From positions 8,374,645 through 8,438,644 of the forward strand of contig NC_049994.1 of the NCBI RefSeq assembly GCF_000003815.2: a DNA stretch of 64,000 nucleotides. The letters run 5' to 3'. Positions 23,012 through 34,844 of this stretch are shown here, piece by piece. The translations under genes and the position numbers were made by a program. Positions within the stretch are counted from its first letter, which is position 1; each line of letters starts with the position of its first letter. The notes under the pieces were generated by a model. The model saw only the letters and a list, made by a program, of their open reading frames with translations, had not been told where the DNA came from and did no database searches. The DNA comes from Branchiostoma floridae (taxonomy: Eukaryota; Chordata; Leptocardii; Amphioxiformes; Branchiostomatidae).

Positions 23012-23845
23012 AATACACCAATTCCACTTGACGACACTCTAGTTGCGATTGCGAATTTTCCGCATAACCGTGAGAGCTACGCGACGCCAGGAAAAACTGC
23101 TCTAGTGGAATGTCTCTGGCTACCTCAGCGCCCTCTTAGTGCGACGAACAGATAAAAAAATCAGCAACTTTTATTTTATGGGCTGCCAAAGATTCGAAAG
23201 ATTATTTAACTTATCTATTTTAATGATGAAGGAAGAAATTTCTTCCTTTTGCGTATTTTGTTGTGTTTTAATCTATACTTTATTAAATCAAGGCTGTAAA
23301 CAAATACGATTTTTGTCACTGTACAGTCATCACTCAGCGTCAATCTAAGATAATTCATACGTTCGCCTTGCTTTTTGAAATTCAAATTTGTCTTGTAAAT
23401 TTTTTATTATCAAGCTACATTATCATCGTAAATTATAGAATGATGAAACAATTTGATCAATTGAAAATGCTACTTCCGTAATCTAAATATACAGGTTAAG
23501 AACATGAAAACGAAATGTTGTTATGTCGACATTCAAAAATAAGTTAAGAAAAAATAGACCTTAAAGTTTGTGTTGTTAATTATTCAAGCTCATTTTTTTT
23601 CATTTTGCATCATTAGTACGTTTGAACATTTGTCCTTGTCCTTAATCGTTAATTTGGGTTAAATCTAATTTGAAGAAATGTTATTCGAATCGCCAAATAA
23701 CAGTACTGTGTATGATTGTGTAGCTATTCAATTTGCATTACCAATGATTTTTTAGGAAGCGGTTCATGACACAAAAGGATGATTTGACAACACAATTTAT
23801 CAAAATATACTTCTTCAAGAATAAGCTTAAGATTGAATGAACTAC
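23012..23845. other. AT-rich DNA without supported gene
   Basis: Short MITE B-like ends (TCTAGTGGAATG near 23102, GAGATCGCCGTCCTAGTGG near 23868) hint at an eroded element. Nothing else is recognisable. Confidence 0.4.
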
Positions 23846-23910
23846 AATTGAGAGCGATATAGCGTCGAGATCGCCGTCCTAGTGGAATGGGGCCTTCAAT
23901 ATTCCATTAT

Positions 23911-24111
23911 TTAGCCCCCTTTTCCACAAGACGACGATGGCGCACAGCTCTCACTGCGACCTGAATATATGTGTAACCTTCATTGTCACACTGGGTATAT
24001 CATACAAAACATAAAAGTGTGACTGAGAAGACAACAAACTATACAAAGTGTGAAAAGATTCGTTTCTTTTCTATAAAATTCCTTGCGCGCTCTTTCAAAT
24101 CTCGATCTTTA
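23911..24111. mobile_element. MITE family B, truncated by the palindrome that follows
   Basis: The left end AGCCCCCTTTTCCACAAGAC and body TTGGTATATC...CATAAAAGTGTGAC are intact up to TTCAAATCTCG. The right end is replaced by the start of the large palindromic element. Confidence 0.55.
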
Positions 24112-25020
24112 TCAATATATATCCTCCAAATTACAAATCATTGGAGTCATTACTTTCCCAGCATTCGTTTTTTTCTAAATTAGAAGGTAAGTGGCGAAAG
24201 AAAGAAGGGTGAAGTGTGATCAGACAATTTGACCGCACACCTCAGGTTGCAGATCAATTGTCCACCCTTTTTCGTTATCCCTTACCTAACGTTACTGGGT
24301 GCCGCCTGCAACGTAATGATCACAATAATTTGAATTTTGGTACACATTCATATAAGACTTTATACATGTGCGCGGGGTTATCAATAAGTCCTCGGCTTTA
24401 CCGAGAAATAATAAGCACAGCTCAGATTTCGAAGCATAGATGTCAAGTATAAAGTCTTATATGAATATTTACCAAAATTTAAACTATTCTGATCATTACT
24501 TTGCAGGCGACACCCAGTAATGTTTGGTAAGGGAGAAGGAAAAAACGTGGACAATTGACCTGACCTGAGATGTCAAATTGCGCTGCTGGAAGTCAGACAC
24601 CCGATTCTTTTTGCTTGAAATAGGAAGAGAATCATTATCAAACATTTTGACAATGTCTTTTGTTAATTTACGGCATGGGGAACTTGACCCACACATGTCT
24701 GATCACAATTCACACCACTTTTTTCTCGCCACTTACTGTAGATGCAGAAATGTTCGCATTGGATTAATGTTCGCGGTTTTCGCGGTGACCACTTCACCGC
24801 GAATTTAAAACCACCGCGAACATTTTTCTATTATGATATTAGATTGCAGTCTTTGGTGTTACCGCGAACTTAAATCCACCGCGAAAAGTCGTTTTTCCCG
24901 CTACCGCGAAATTAAATCCCCGCGAACTTAAAAACATTTACAGTACCTTCTAATTTAGAAAAAAACGAATGCCGGGAAAGTAATTACTCCAATAATTTGT
25001 AATTTGGCGGATATTGATAA
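24112..25020. mobile_element. Large palindromic element, arms of about 330 bp
   Basis: The outer arm TATCAATATATATCCTCC through AAATTAGAAGGTAAGTGGCG is mirrored at CGCCACTTA/CCTTCTAATTT through GATATTGATA. The inner arm at 24236-24368 mirrors 24448-24572 (ACGTTACTGGGTG with CACCCAGTAATG). The loop is about 80 bp near 24369-24447. The right arm is interrupted by a family E MITE at 24736-24943. It is a non-autonomous DNA element or foldback. Confidence 0.7.
24736..24943. mobile_element. MITE family E inserted in the palindrome
   Basis: It starts CTGTAGATGCAG and ends ACATTTACAG, flanked on both sides by TA (24734-24735 and 24944-24945). Removing it and one TA restores CGCCACTTACCTTCTAATTT, which is what the other arm predicts. 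Confidence 0.8.
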
Positions 25021-25565
25021 AAGGCTTCATACTATGAAGTTGTGCCTCAAAATCTGAGTTCTGCTTGTTATTTCTGGGTCAGGCCAAGAACTTATTGATC
25101 ACCCCTTGTAAGCACAACTCAAACTTCGAGGCGTAAATGTCAAGTATAGAGTACTTTATGAATGTGTACCAAAATTCAAGATACTAGTATGGTGATCATT
25201 ACTTTGCAAAAAGCATAGACAATTGAGCTGCGACCTGAGGTGTGCGGGTCAACTTACTCCTGGAAGTCAGACACCCAATTCTTTCTACTTGAAAAAAACG
25301 AAGGGAATCATTATCAAACATTTTCACAATGTCTTTGAAGAATGTACGGCATGGGGAACTCGACCCACAGATTTTTTATCACAATTCACCCTTGTTTTTC
25401 TCGACATTTATCTACTGATTTCAAAAAGGCACTGCCTGTGAAGTAAGACTGTAATGATTTGAAATTTGGATGATATTGATAAAAGACTTCATACTACGAA
25501 GTCGTGCCCCAAAATTTGAGTTGTGCTTATTATTTTTAGATGAGGCCGAGAACTTCTCTCGTACC
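25021..25565. repeat. Second, diverged tandem copy of palindrome arm sequence
   Basis: It repeats the inner and right-arm sequence of the preceding element (AAGTCAGACACCC, ATCATTATCAAACATTTT, GTACGGCATGGGGAACTCGA, then GATATTGATAAAAG again). Confidence 0.6.
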
Positions 25566-25847
25566 TCTTTAGTCCCGGAAAGGCGGTTCCAAACACCTGT
25601 TTCTTGTAACATGGCATTGCTTTCTCAGAAGTAAGGGTTATGAGGTCACAAGTTCTATTTCTTAAAGTTTCTTGACATGAACTTTTGGGGAGTAATGGAT
25701 GTGTTTATCCAACCTGATGATTTGATCTGTTCAAGCAAGCCTGAACTTCGACTCTTATTACTCAAAAACTGCCGCAAACCACTTACATAACATATTTTAG
25801 GCCACGGTGAAGGACTTTGAGGCTCGTTTGCATTGGTTGTGGGTGTT

Positions 25848-26098
25848 AAGGTGGTATTTCACTGCACTTAGGGCACCGGTGCGGCACTGCAGGGTTCGAA
25901 AGATTACTCAACTAATTTCGGGGATAAAGAACGAATTTTCTAATGTTTTGTGTATTTTTTTGGCTCCTAAGTCATACTTTTTATGTATTGCGCAATATCT
26001 GAATTACAAAAAGTCGGCGAAAATAACACAACAGTGCCGCAGTGAACGAACCCCGAAGTGCCGCACAGGTGCCCCAAGTACAGTGAGATACTACCTTT
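25848..26098. mobile_element. MITE family A
   Basis: The ends AAGGTGGTATTTCACTGCAC and GTACAGTGAGATACTACCTT pair over most positions, with subterminal GGGCACCGGTGCGGCACTGC. Confidence 0.75.
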
Positions 26099-26469
26099 AC
26101 TCAAGTACAAGCTAGCTGCATATCCGTACAGATTGATTTGATCCACTCACACCCAAAAGAAGACCTACTCTTTTGATAACCGTTGTGTAATCTTTAAAAT
26201 GCTTACATGTATAAGTTGACCAGGGCGCATTTAGGACAGTGTAGTTAGGAATGTGTTTTTGAGAATTTGGAAATTCTAAGCAGGAAGTAAGTGTGTGGGT
26301 GTGAGGGGGGGGGGGGGGTGTTGATCAGCCTTCATTCAAGTCGAAATGAAAAGTTAGTCACGACTCCCAGCATGTGCACGACTGATTGACAGATTGGCTT
26401 ATGTTTAACGTACATATAGTGACAGGTGTTCTAGAAAAAAGACAACTCTTCGAGAGAAAATTAGGTCGG

Positions 26470-27110
26470 CTCTTATAGGGCCTTCACACTGAAACCGAAT
26501 GAGCAGAAATCAAGCAGAAACAGCCAGAATGTAGTATTTGCAAAATTCGTGCCACATTCGGGGCCATTCCGAGTGGGAATTCCAAATGGACTTTATATCC
26601 CCTTCACACGAGAAGGAATGAGCCAAAATGCCGCCAGAAGGAGAGGGTGGACTTGGTCCGGGCAAGCAGCCCGCGATGATGATGATGAATATTTTTCTAT
26701 TCCTGGGAATTCGTAGTGTATTCTAGAAATTCTTACTGTATTCCATATATTCCTTTGGCCACATTCCGACAGGATTCGGAGTGGCTTGCCGTTTCGTTTC
26801 TCCATCGAATGAGATAAGAATGTTTCGAATAATGTTGGAATGACGCAGAATGCCGTCATACTGCAGTTAGAATACTTAGCATACACTCAGAATCCATTTC
26901 GGATGCCATTCGATATTTCTCAACTTCGAATGCACCTCGACAGTTTTTAACAAGATGTCAAAAACTTTCGGGCCAGCCAAAGAATGGGCACGAATAGCTG
27001 GAATGCAGTAAGAATTTCTGGAACACACTACGAATTGCCAGGAATTACCAGAATTTTTATATCCGACGGCATTCCGGCTCATTCTTGCTCACGCGTGAAG
27101 GGGGCTCAAG
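26470..27110. mobile_element. Inverted-end element, CCTTCACAC...GAATGAGC family
   Basis: The left end GGGCCTTCACACTGAAACCG and the right end GCTCACGCGTGAAGGGGGCT are roughly inverted. The body has many GGAATTC/GAATTCC-like palindromes (TTCCTGGGAATTCGTAGTG with CTACGAATTGCCAGGAA). Relatives are embedded in the duplications at 28.56, 31.94 and 34.89 kb. Confidence 0.55.
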
Positions 27111-27361
27111 GAAAGGTCACTCTTGCTCCTATGACCTCTGCCCACCTATGCTGTCCGTGAATCCATGTAATCCATTAATCCCTTAGTAAAGAGACCGGAA
27201 TTAAGTACAAGGCTGTATATGTATGATCGAGCCACAGCAGATACATGCATGTACATAACGTGTGTCAGGATCAGTCTGCATTGATGTGGCAAAAGGTCAG
27301 TTCAGGGCGTGGTGGAAATATTTCTCTCAAGCATAGAAATTAAAACTCAAAGCAAGAAAGG

Positions 27362-27407
27362 AGTGTGTGTGTGTTTGTGTGTTTGTGTGTTTGTGTGTTT
27401 GTGTGTT

Positions 27408-27439
<32 letters not shown>

Positions 27440-27441
27440 GA
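27362..27441. repeat. (GT)n/(GTGTGTTT)n microsatellite
   Basis: A run of GTGTGTTT units then pure GT. The same sequence context, AGCAAGAAAGGAGTGTGTGT, recurs at 30934, marking the start of a duplicated block. Confidence 0.85.
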
Positions 27442-27525
27442 TTTCTATTAGTCTCTCTCTCCTCTCTTTTCCCCACTCTCTCTCATTCCCTCTCATGTTC
27501 TCTCCGTAGTTCAGCACCAAGGGAA

Positions 27526-27625
27526 NNNNNNNNNNNNNNNNNNNNNNNNNNNNNNNNNNNNNNNNNNNNNNNNNNNNNNNNNNNNNNNNNNNNNNNNNNN
27601 NNNNNNNNNNNNNNNNNNNNNNNNN
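27526..27625. other. Assembly gap of 100 N
   Basis: Exactly 100 Ns, normally a placeholder for unknown length. Flanks CACCAAGGGAA and CACCAGGGAATG are similar, so the gap may be a collapsed repeat. Confidence 0.98.
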
Positions 27626-27748
27626 CACCAGGGAATGTATGTTGACGTGTGTGTATGTGTGTGACAATATGTGTGACAGTGTGTGTTCGTGATTACGAGT
27701 GTGTGACAGTGTGTGTGTGTGTGTTTGTGAGAGAGTGTGTGTGTGTGT

Positions 27749-29207
27749 GTTTCAAGCTACGGTATTAATGGGCTATACTGTTTACGCGAGGAGCACTTTG
27801 TAAATAATAGTCGATGGTAAAAAAAATGTTACCTTGTCAGTTGATTTTTAGCAGCAAAATCCCCGACTACGGCGGTTTAGTGTAGATTACAAAGTGCACC
27901 TTCAAAGGTAACTCTACAGGCACCACTGCCTGCTCTACCAATGTATATTTGTTTCTGGACGATTCAAAGGGTTTATTTGAAATTATTATTTCACAGACTT
28001 TGCCTGCAGCACGTTACATGAAAAAGAGATATGACGCTAGCAATAATCAAGCTGATGTGTGGGTTTTCTTATCAAATATCTTATAACAAAAGACATAGCA
28101 AAGCGACTTCTTCGGTACGTCTTTGTTCCTGTGTATACTGAAACATTTTTTCCTTAAGGGTCTGTTTTGTCACTCTAAAAAAGTGTTGGAAAGAGCTAAT
28201 GAGGATACTGAAAATGTCAAAACTCTTTTGTGTGCTCTAAATGAAAGAAATCTCTTCGTCGCGACTGGCTTTTACCGGAGGCAATGTGGTAATATAGTGT
28301 GCGGAGACTGTTGAATATATTTTGGGTGCTCTAAATGAAAGACATCTTACCGTAAGAACTAGTATGTACCGGAGACAAAGTGTTACTGTATGTACGTAGT
28401 TAGAGTATGTGGAGACTGTTGGACATATTTTGTGTGCTCTAAATGAAACAAATCTCTTCGTAAGAACTGGTATTTACCGGAGACAAGATGCTACAGTAGT
28501 TAGAGTATGTGGGGACTGTTGGACATATTTTGCGTGCTCCAAATGAAATGGATCGGTGGCAATGTGGCATTGAGGCTATAGGGCCTTCACAGTGAAACTT
28601 AGGAGGAATCAAGCAGAACCAGCCGGAATGAAGAACTTGCCAAATTCGTGGCACATTTGGGTGGGAATTCCAAATAGACCTTACATCACATGAGAAGGAA
28701 TGAACCGGAATGTCGTCAGAATAACAAATCTTTGTCTATTCCTTGGTATTTGTAGTGCATTCTAGACATTTTCAGATATTCTTATGCCCACATTCTGGCA
28801 AAATTTGAAGTGGCTTGCCGTTCCGTTCTCCATCTAATGAGATCAGAAAGTTTCGAATAATGTTGGAATGCCGTAGATTGCGGTCATATTGCACTTATAA
28901 TACACTTTGAATACAGTTCGATATTTCTCCACTTCAAATGCACCTACCTCGAAAGTTTTGAGCAAGACAAAAACATTTGGGACGACCCCAAGAATGGGCA
29001 GAAATATCTGGAACGAAGTGAGGATTTCTAGAATACACTACGACTACCCAGGAATATACAAAGAATATGACCCATTTGCATTAACTGTGTCTTAGCCTTG
29101 CTTCCCTTTGAAATCCGAAATTGTTTTATTGTTGACTTTGCGTAACTTTTGTTTGCTACTGGAATCCAAATTGTCTTTAGCATGACTTTGTCTAACAAGG
29201 TCTCCTA
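27749..29207. repeat. Duplicated block, copy 1
   Basis: It matches 31000-32573 at high identity from CAAGCTACGGTATTAATGGG to CTAACAAGGTCTCC. It includes a 105-bp minisatellite and the CCTTCACA-family element. No gene is recognisable. Confidence 0.8.
28180..28550. repeat. Minisatellite of about 105 bp
   Basis: The repeated marks are GTGTGCTCTAAATGAAA, CTCTTCGT.(A)GAACT, TACCGGAGACAA and GTATGTGGAGACTGTTGGAC. The array is longer in copy 2 (31.43-31.92 kb), so repeat number changed after the duplication. Confidence 0.7.
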
Positions 29208-29210
29208 TCA

Positions 29211-29715
29211 GCAATCACTCTCTGCCCCGAGGGCTCTCTACCGCTCAAAAATCACGACCGCAGCATGTCCAGAACGCGAGATATCAAACATGGAGGTTCC
29301 GATGCAGTACCTTTGCAAGCCGCTAGGGGGCCCATTATCGAACTCCCCCTTCGTTTTCCAGACCCCTACCCACCCAACCAATATCAGCTGCATCCATCGA
29401 AGTCTTCTCGAGTTATGCTGTTCACGGACAGAAGTTTGAAAGTAAACCGGCACCTGCACTTCTAAGAAAGCCGCTAGGGGGCCCAAACTCGCAGCAATCA
29501 CTCTCCGCCCGAGGGCTCTCTACCACTCAAAAATCACGACCGCAGCATGTCCAGAACGCGAGATATCAAACATGGAGGTTCCGATGCAGTACCTTAGCAA
29601 ACCGCTAGGGGGCCCATTATCGAACTCCCCCTTTGTTTTTCAGACCCCTACCCACCCACAAAGTATCAGCTGCATCCATCAAAGTCTTCTCGAGTTATGC
29701 TGTTCACAAACAGGG
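29211..29715. repeat. Tandem duplication of about 275 bp
   Basis: 29213-29435 and 29490-29705 are nearly identical, both containing GACCGCAGCATGTCCAGAAC, CCGCTAGGGGGCCCATTATC and TCTTCTCGAGTTATGCTGTT. It looks like the 3' end of a retroelement but no coding part is seen. Confidence 0.7.
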
Positions 29716-29744
29716 GAAAACACACAACCGAACCGAAAATCTAA

Positions 29745-30885
29745 CCCGGTCTCACTAAATACCGAAAACAACCGAAAACAACTTGAAATATACCGAAAAC
29801 AACTGAAAACAACTCGACAAATACCGAAAACAACTGAAAACAACCTAAAAAATATCAAAGCAATCATGAACAACCTAATTTTTTTAGAACCCGAAAAAAG
29901 CCGGAAATTCAACTCTTAAACAACAACAATGTCTTTTTTATCTTCATCTACTGGTTACTATCCCTTGAATTATTTTCTCCAAGGCCGAGGGAGGGAATGG
30001 AGTGATTCTGAAGGAAGGATTCTTTCAGCAAAGGGGATGTAGCCGGTGAAAACACCTTTTCATCGACCACACGCTGTTTTATTGTGTAAAGCAGAATCCT
30101 TATTTTGATCATTTAGTTTAATCTGGGGCCTCTGTGGTAATACACGTTTGCGGTTTTTCCATTTAAATCGATTTGTTATGGCAGCGGAAATGCGTTATAA
30201 TTGAGCAAGAAATATACTAGATTGTTTTGGTTGCTAGAAAAAAAATGTAGTACACATTAGCTAAATAGGCAGCAGAATTTGCCAGCAGTAATTGATAAGC
30301 AAACCTATTTTCTAAGCAGAGATTTCGTCGGGGGATAGCAGTGACTGCTATTTCTTGTTGTGGCCAATACTACACCCGGCCCCTACCGTTACCTCTGCTT
30401 GGAGTTACACAATATATGCCAAGTAATATATATCCATTGATGAGTTGGCGAGTTGACCATGCATTCCCCGTTTATAAAGTACAGGGTCCGTGAATCTGAA
30501 TGCGAACATTAATATATTCGAACAGGCAAAGGAGATCGTTGACTTTACTAATATTGTATTAATAACAGGGGTCGACAAACAAATGAATCCATCGTAGCCT
30601 ATAACTCCTGTCCAAAATAAAGTCAAAATTATTAAATAGTAGCCCCCTGAAATGATTGTCTGTTGTTTACGGTTTTGTCGAGTTGTTTTCGGTAATTAGT
30701 AAAAGTTGGTTTCGGTTGTTTTCGGTAATTAGTGAAAGTTGTTTTCGGTTGTTTTCGGTATTTAATGAAAGTTGTTTTCGGTTGTTTTCGGTATTTAGTG
30801 AAAGTTGTTTTCGGTTGTTTTCGGTATTTAGTGAAAGTTGTTTTCGGTTGTTTTCGGTATTTAGTGAGACCCATATAACGGGTCT
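29745..30885. mobile_element. Element with inverted minisatellite ends
   Basis: The left end GGTCTCACTAAATACCGAAA starts an array of CCGAAAACAA units; the right end is the mirror image (AACAACTTTC-type array ending TTTCGGTATTTAGTGAGACC). The 0.75 kb core (29.93-30.65 kb) is unrelated AT-rich DNA with no open frame of note. Confidence 0.55.
30660..30868. repeat. Minisatellite, 33-36 bp unit, about six copies
   Basis: The unit contains GTTTTCGGTTGTTTTCGGTA plus TTTAGTGAAAGTT. It forms the right end of the inverted-ended element. The unit length is a multiple of three in places, which creates long spurious open frames on both strands. Confidence 0.85.
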
Positions 30886-30937
30886 CACTAACCTTAGCCA
30901 TTCTGGCAAAGGTAATTAAAACTAAAAGCAAGAAAGG

Positions 30938-30938
30938 A

Positions 30939-30998
<60 letters not shown>
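30938..30998. repeat. (GT)n microsatellite
   Basis: About 60 bp of GT with one GTTT interruption, at the left edge of duplicated block copy 2. Confidence 0.9.
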
Positions 30999-30999
<1 letters not shown>

Positions 31000-32573
31000 T
31001 CAAGCTACGGTATTAATGGGCTAGACTGTTTTCGCGAGGAGCACTTTGTAAATAATAGTCGTTTGTAAAAAAAATGGTCACTTTGTCAGTTGATTTTTAG
31101 CAGCAAAATGCCCGACGTCTTAACACTTACGGCGGTTTAGTGTAGATTACAAAGTGCACCTTCAAAGGTGACTCGACAAGCACCACTGCCTGCTCTACCA
31201 ATGTATATTTGTTTCTGGACGATTCAAAGGGTTTATTTTAAAATTATTATTTCAAAGACTTTGCCTGCAGCATGTTACATGAAAAAGAGATATGACGCTA
31301 GCAATAATCGAGCTGACGTGTGCGTTTTCTTATCAAATATCTTACAACAAAAGACATAGCAAAGTGACTTCTTCGGTACGTCTTTGTTCCTGTGTATACT
31401 GAAACTTTTTTTCTTAAGGGTATGTTTTGTCGCTCTAAAAATGTGTTGGAAAGAGCTAATGAGGGTACGGAAAATGTCAAACCTCTTTTGTGTGCTCTGA
31501 ATGAAAGAAATCTCTTCGTCGCGACTGGCTTTTGCCGGAGGGAAGGTGGTAGTAGAGTATGTGGAGACTGTGGAATATATTTTGGGTGCCCTAAATGAAA
31601 GAAGTCTCACCGTAAGAACTATTATGCACCGAAGACAAGGTGTTATAGTAGTTAGAGTATGTGGAGACTGTTAAACATATTTTGGGTGCTCTAAATGAAA
31701 GACATCTCACCGTAAGAACTATTATGTACAGGAGACGAGTTGTTATTGTATGTACGTAGTTAGAGAATGTGAAGCCTGTTGGACATATTTTGGGTGCTCC
31801 AAATGAAACAAATCTCTTCGTAAGAACTGGTATGTACCGAAGACAAGGTGCTACTGTAGTTAGAGTATGTGGGTGTTGGGCATATTTTGTGTGCTCCAAA
31901 TGAAATGGATCGGAGGCAATGTTGCATTGTGGTTATAGGACCTTCACAGTGAAACGTTATTAGCAGGAATCAAGCAGAACCAGCCGGAATTAAGAATTTG
32001 CAAAATCCGTGGCACATTCGGGTGGGAATTCCAAATAGACCTTACATCGCATGAAAAGGAATGAGCCGGAATTTCGTCAGAATAACAAATCTGTCTATCC
32101 CTTGGTATTTGTAGTGCATTCCAGACATTCTCACTGCATTTCAGATATTCTTATGGCCACATTCTGGCAAAATTTGAAGTGGCTTGCCGTTCCGTTTCTC
32201 CATCTAATGAGATCAGAATGTTTCGAATAATGTTTGAATGCCATAGCTTGCGGTCATACTGCAGTAAGAATACACTTTGAATGCCGTTCAATATTTCTCC
32301 ACTTCAAATGCACCTACCTCGAAAGTTTTGAGCAAGACAAAAACATTCGGGACGACCCCAGGATGGGCAGAAATATCTGGAACGAAGTGAGGATTTCTAG
32401 AATGCACTACGACTACCCAGGAACATACAAAGAATATGACTCATTTGCATTAACTGTGTCTTAGCCTTGCTTCCCTTTAAAATCCAAAATTGTCTTATTG
32501 TTGACTTTGCCTAACTTTTGTTTGCTACTGGAATCCAAATTGTCTTTAGCATGACTTTGTCTAACAAGGTCTC
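31000..32573. repeat. Duplicated block, copy 2
   Basis: It is homologous to 27749-29207, with a longer 105-bp minisatellite. Its right part continues into the second duplication (31.88-34.39 kb). Confidence 0.8.
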
Positions 32574-32844
32574 CTTTTGGACATCATAAATCGTCTTCAT
32601 TCATAGTTAGGGTAGAAAAGATCAGTTTCTTCCAGATCACTTCAGTGTCACTGACGTGACGAAGGATGGTGGATACTATCCGAAATGTCTGACCGTTTCC
32701 AAAACCATATCTAGTTGCTTGAGTAACTACTTTTTGGTGTATCCTAACCTACATCGACATACAAATAAAAGCCATTCTGACGGCATTCCGTGCCTCGTCT
32801 GTAGGTGCATTTAGGGTTGAGGAGGTGGCTGGTTGAAATCCATA

Positions 32845-33101
32845 AAGGTGCAATGCCATGCACTGCACTTGTGTCAAGCTTGCGTCACTGCGGAGTTCGT
32901 TCACTGCGTCACTGATCTGGTATTTTCTCCGATTTTTTTTTTAAATTTAGATGTTGCGTAATACGTAAAAGTATGACTTAAACGACGAAATACAAAAAAG
33001 TAAGAAAATTCGATCTTTATCCATATCTCTGAAATTCGTTGAGTATCTTTCGAACCCCGCAGTGACGCAAGCGTGACGCAAGTGCAGTGAGAGTGCACCT
33101 T
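32845..33101. mobile_element. MITE family A (within the duplication)
   Basis: The ends AAGGTGCAATGCCATGCACT and GTGCAGTGAGAGTGCACCTT. The same insertion is present at 35808-36054, so it predates the duplication. Confidence 0.7.
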
Positions 33102-33239
33102 AATGAGCCATAATGTTTTACCATTGGGAAAAGAACTTCACACATATTTCTCAATCTGCTCAGTTGGAAACGAGTAATTAGATATCATTAGGACGTTCTC
33201 TGCAACAGGAAGTACAGCCAGAAGCCACGCACACCGACG

Positions 33240-33570
33240 TCAGTCACACCTCGAGTGCGTCAAGAAACACAATGGAGAAAAGCGTGTTGACTCATCGACC
33301 TGTAAACTATCATGATGAAAGAGATGCAAAAACTCCTCTAAAACAAAGAGTCTGTCAATTTTGTACATTAGACAGAGTAGAAGATGAAGTGCACTTCGTT
33401 GTTGATTGTATTATGTATGTTAATGATAGAAATACTCTTATCTAGCTGTATAGATAGCAGAGTATTTTCCAAGATTGCCGAAACGTTGAAAAACAAAGAA
33501 TCAGATATATGAAATGCACAATACTGGAGGGATTGAGCAGGGAATTCTATCAATGTTTTCTGGTTTCACT
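33240..33570 (+). pseudogene. LINE reverse-transcriptase C-terminal fragment
   Basis: One frame reads VCQFCTLDRVEDEVHF then VVDCIMYVNDR before a stop. This is the CxxC...H...C motif that follows the reverse-transcriptase domain in many LINEs. It is a short dead remnant, duplicated at 36.19-36.52 kb. Confidence 0.55.
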
Positions 33571-34460
33571 CTATAGCTGCTGGGCAAAGCTATGATTTCA
33601 GTGTCATCGTCGCAAAAAAAAGAGATGTATTTTGGTACAGGCAAAGGTCTCATACTCAAGGATATCGTTCTGTGATCAAAACAGAAGACGACCTAGAAAG
33701 CAGGCTAAGGTCCTCCATGTTGGTAACTTTTCATATGAGCCCCAAGCCCGAGGCAAAATAAAATTGATCTGATGTACTGTTGAAATGTCAGAAAATCGGA
33801 AACTCTTATGACGTCTATTAGGACCTTTCTATAATCTGACACCACCGATGTCCGACCGTTATTGCTTGATTATTATCCCAACAGGGAGTCCCGTTTGCCG
33901 TTACCACAACAACGTAGCAAACACGTACATGTATTGACAGTCCCTTGGTCTCTACCAGACTGACTACGCTGGCTATTATAGAGAGAATAATTTGCCAGGG
34001 GAGTCTTGCTACCAGAAGAGTTGGTCGGCCGCGCAATATGAACCTTAGTGTAGACGCATAGTCTCAAATCTGTCTTCCAACCCCTGTCCACACATCAAAT
34101 ATCATTACAATTAATGACAAGGTTCCAAAGTTATGCTGACCACAATTATACCAACACACAGGCACACAACGACACACCACAAACAATATCTCTAGAATAC
34201 TAAAAACCATCTTAAACTTTTGATACATTCTTTGATCCATCTATCAAGTCGCAGCGAGATGGCCGCCCTAGTGGAATATGGACAATAGAGCGGCAATAGA
34301 AGCGAAATTATCACATGTAACTGTCAGCCTCTTTTGATGAAAATTAGGAGCGAACAAAGGTAAAACGCACTCAATGGCATTGTAATTTTTTCTGGATTTA
34401 AATGGAAACAAGGTGTTATAGTAGTTAGAGTATGTAGAGTCTGTTTGACATATTTTGTGT

Positions 34461-34844
34461 ATTTTATAACATTCATCTACAGAGCAACAGCACTCTGGAA
34501 CACTCTCCCTACTGCTACTCGCACAGCCACCTCCACTGCTTCTTTCAAAAGAAAACTGTGGGAATGTCTAGGCAACCCTTACGCATGGTAAATTAGTCAT
34601 ACACGTGTATATACAGACCCTGACCTCTCATTGCAAATATTGTTGTCGATGATATGATGTTATATACTCCATTTTAGATGATATGTAAGTTATCCTACAC
34701 CATGTACATACAAATGTTCTTTTTTTTTTAATTTGTATTGTTTATGTGTTTGTCAGCAGGGCTAGCCCTTTGTAATAGCCATAGGCTAGTTGGGCAGCCC
34801 TGGCTGTGTGTTCGGTGCAGCCAAACCAATAAATAAATAAATAA
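34461..34844 (+). mobile_element. 5'-truncated LINE inserted between duplicate copies
   Basis: It encodes the last codons of a reverse transcriptase (ATALWNTLPTATRTATST, FKRKLWECLGNPYAW, stop), then a 3'UTR and an (AATA)n tail. The 11-bp target duplication ATATTTTGTGT flanks it at 34450-34460 and 34845-34855. Lack of the 5' part fits normal target-primed truncation. Confidence 0.8.

Larger units (their letters stand above)
31880..34390. repeat. Second duplication of about 2.5 kb, copy 1
   Basis: It matches 34843-37365 almost throughout: the CCTTCACA element, MITE tail, family A MITE (32845-33101), a LINE 3' segment and a GTCGCAGCGAGATGGCCGCC end. Copies differ by small indels. Confidence 0.85.

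Noticed and set aside
28180-28550. CRISPR-like direct repeats
   Set aside because: The units are about 105 bp with no spacer/repeat structure, and this is animal DNA; it is a minisatellite.
30632-31003. Open frames with KYRKQPKTTF-like repeats
   Set aside because: They translate a 33-36 bp minisatellite and a GT microsatellite.
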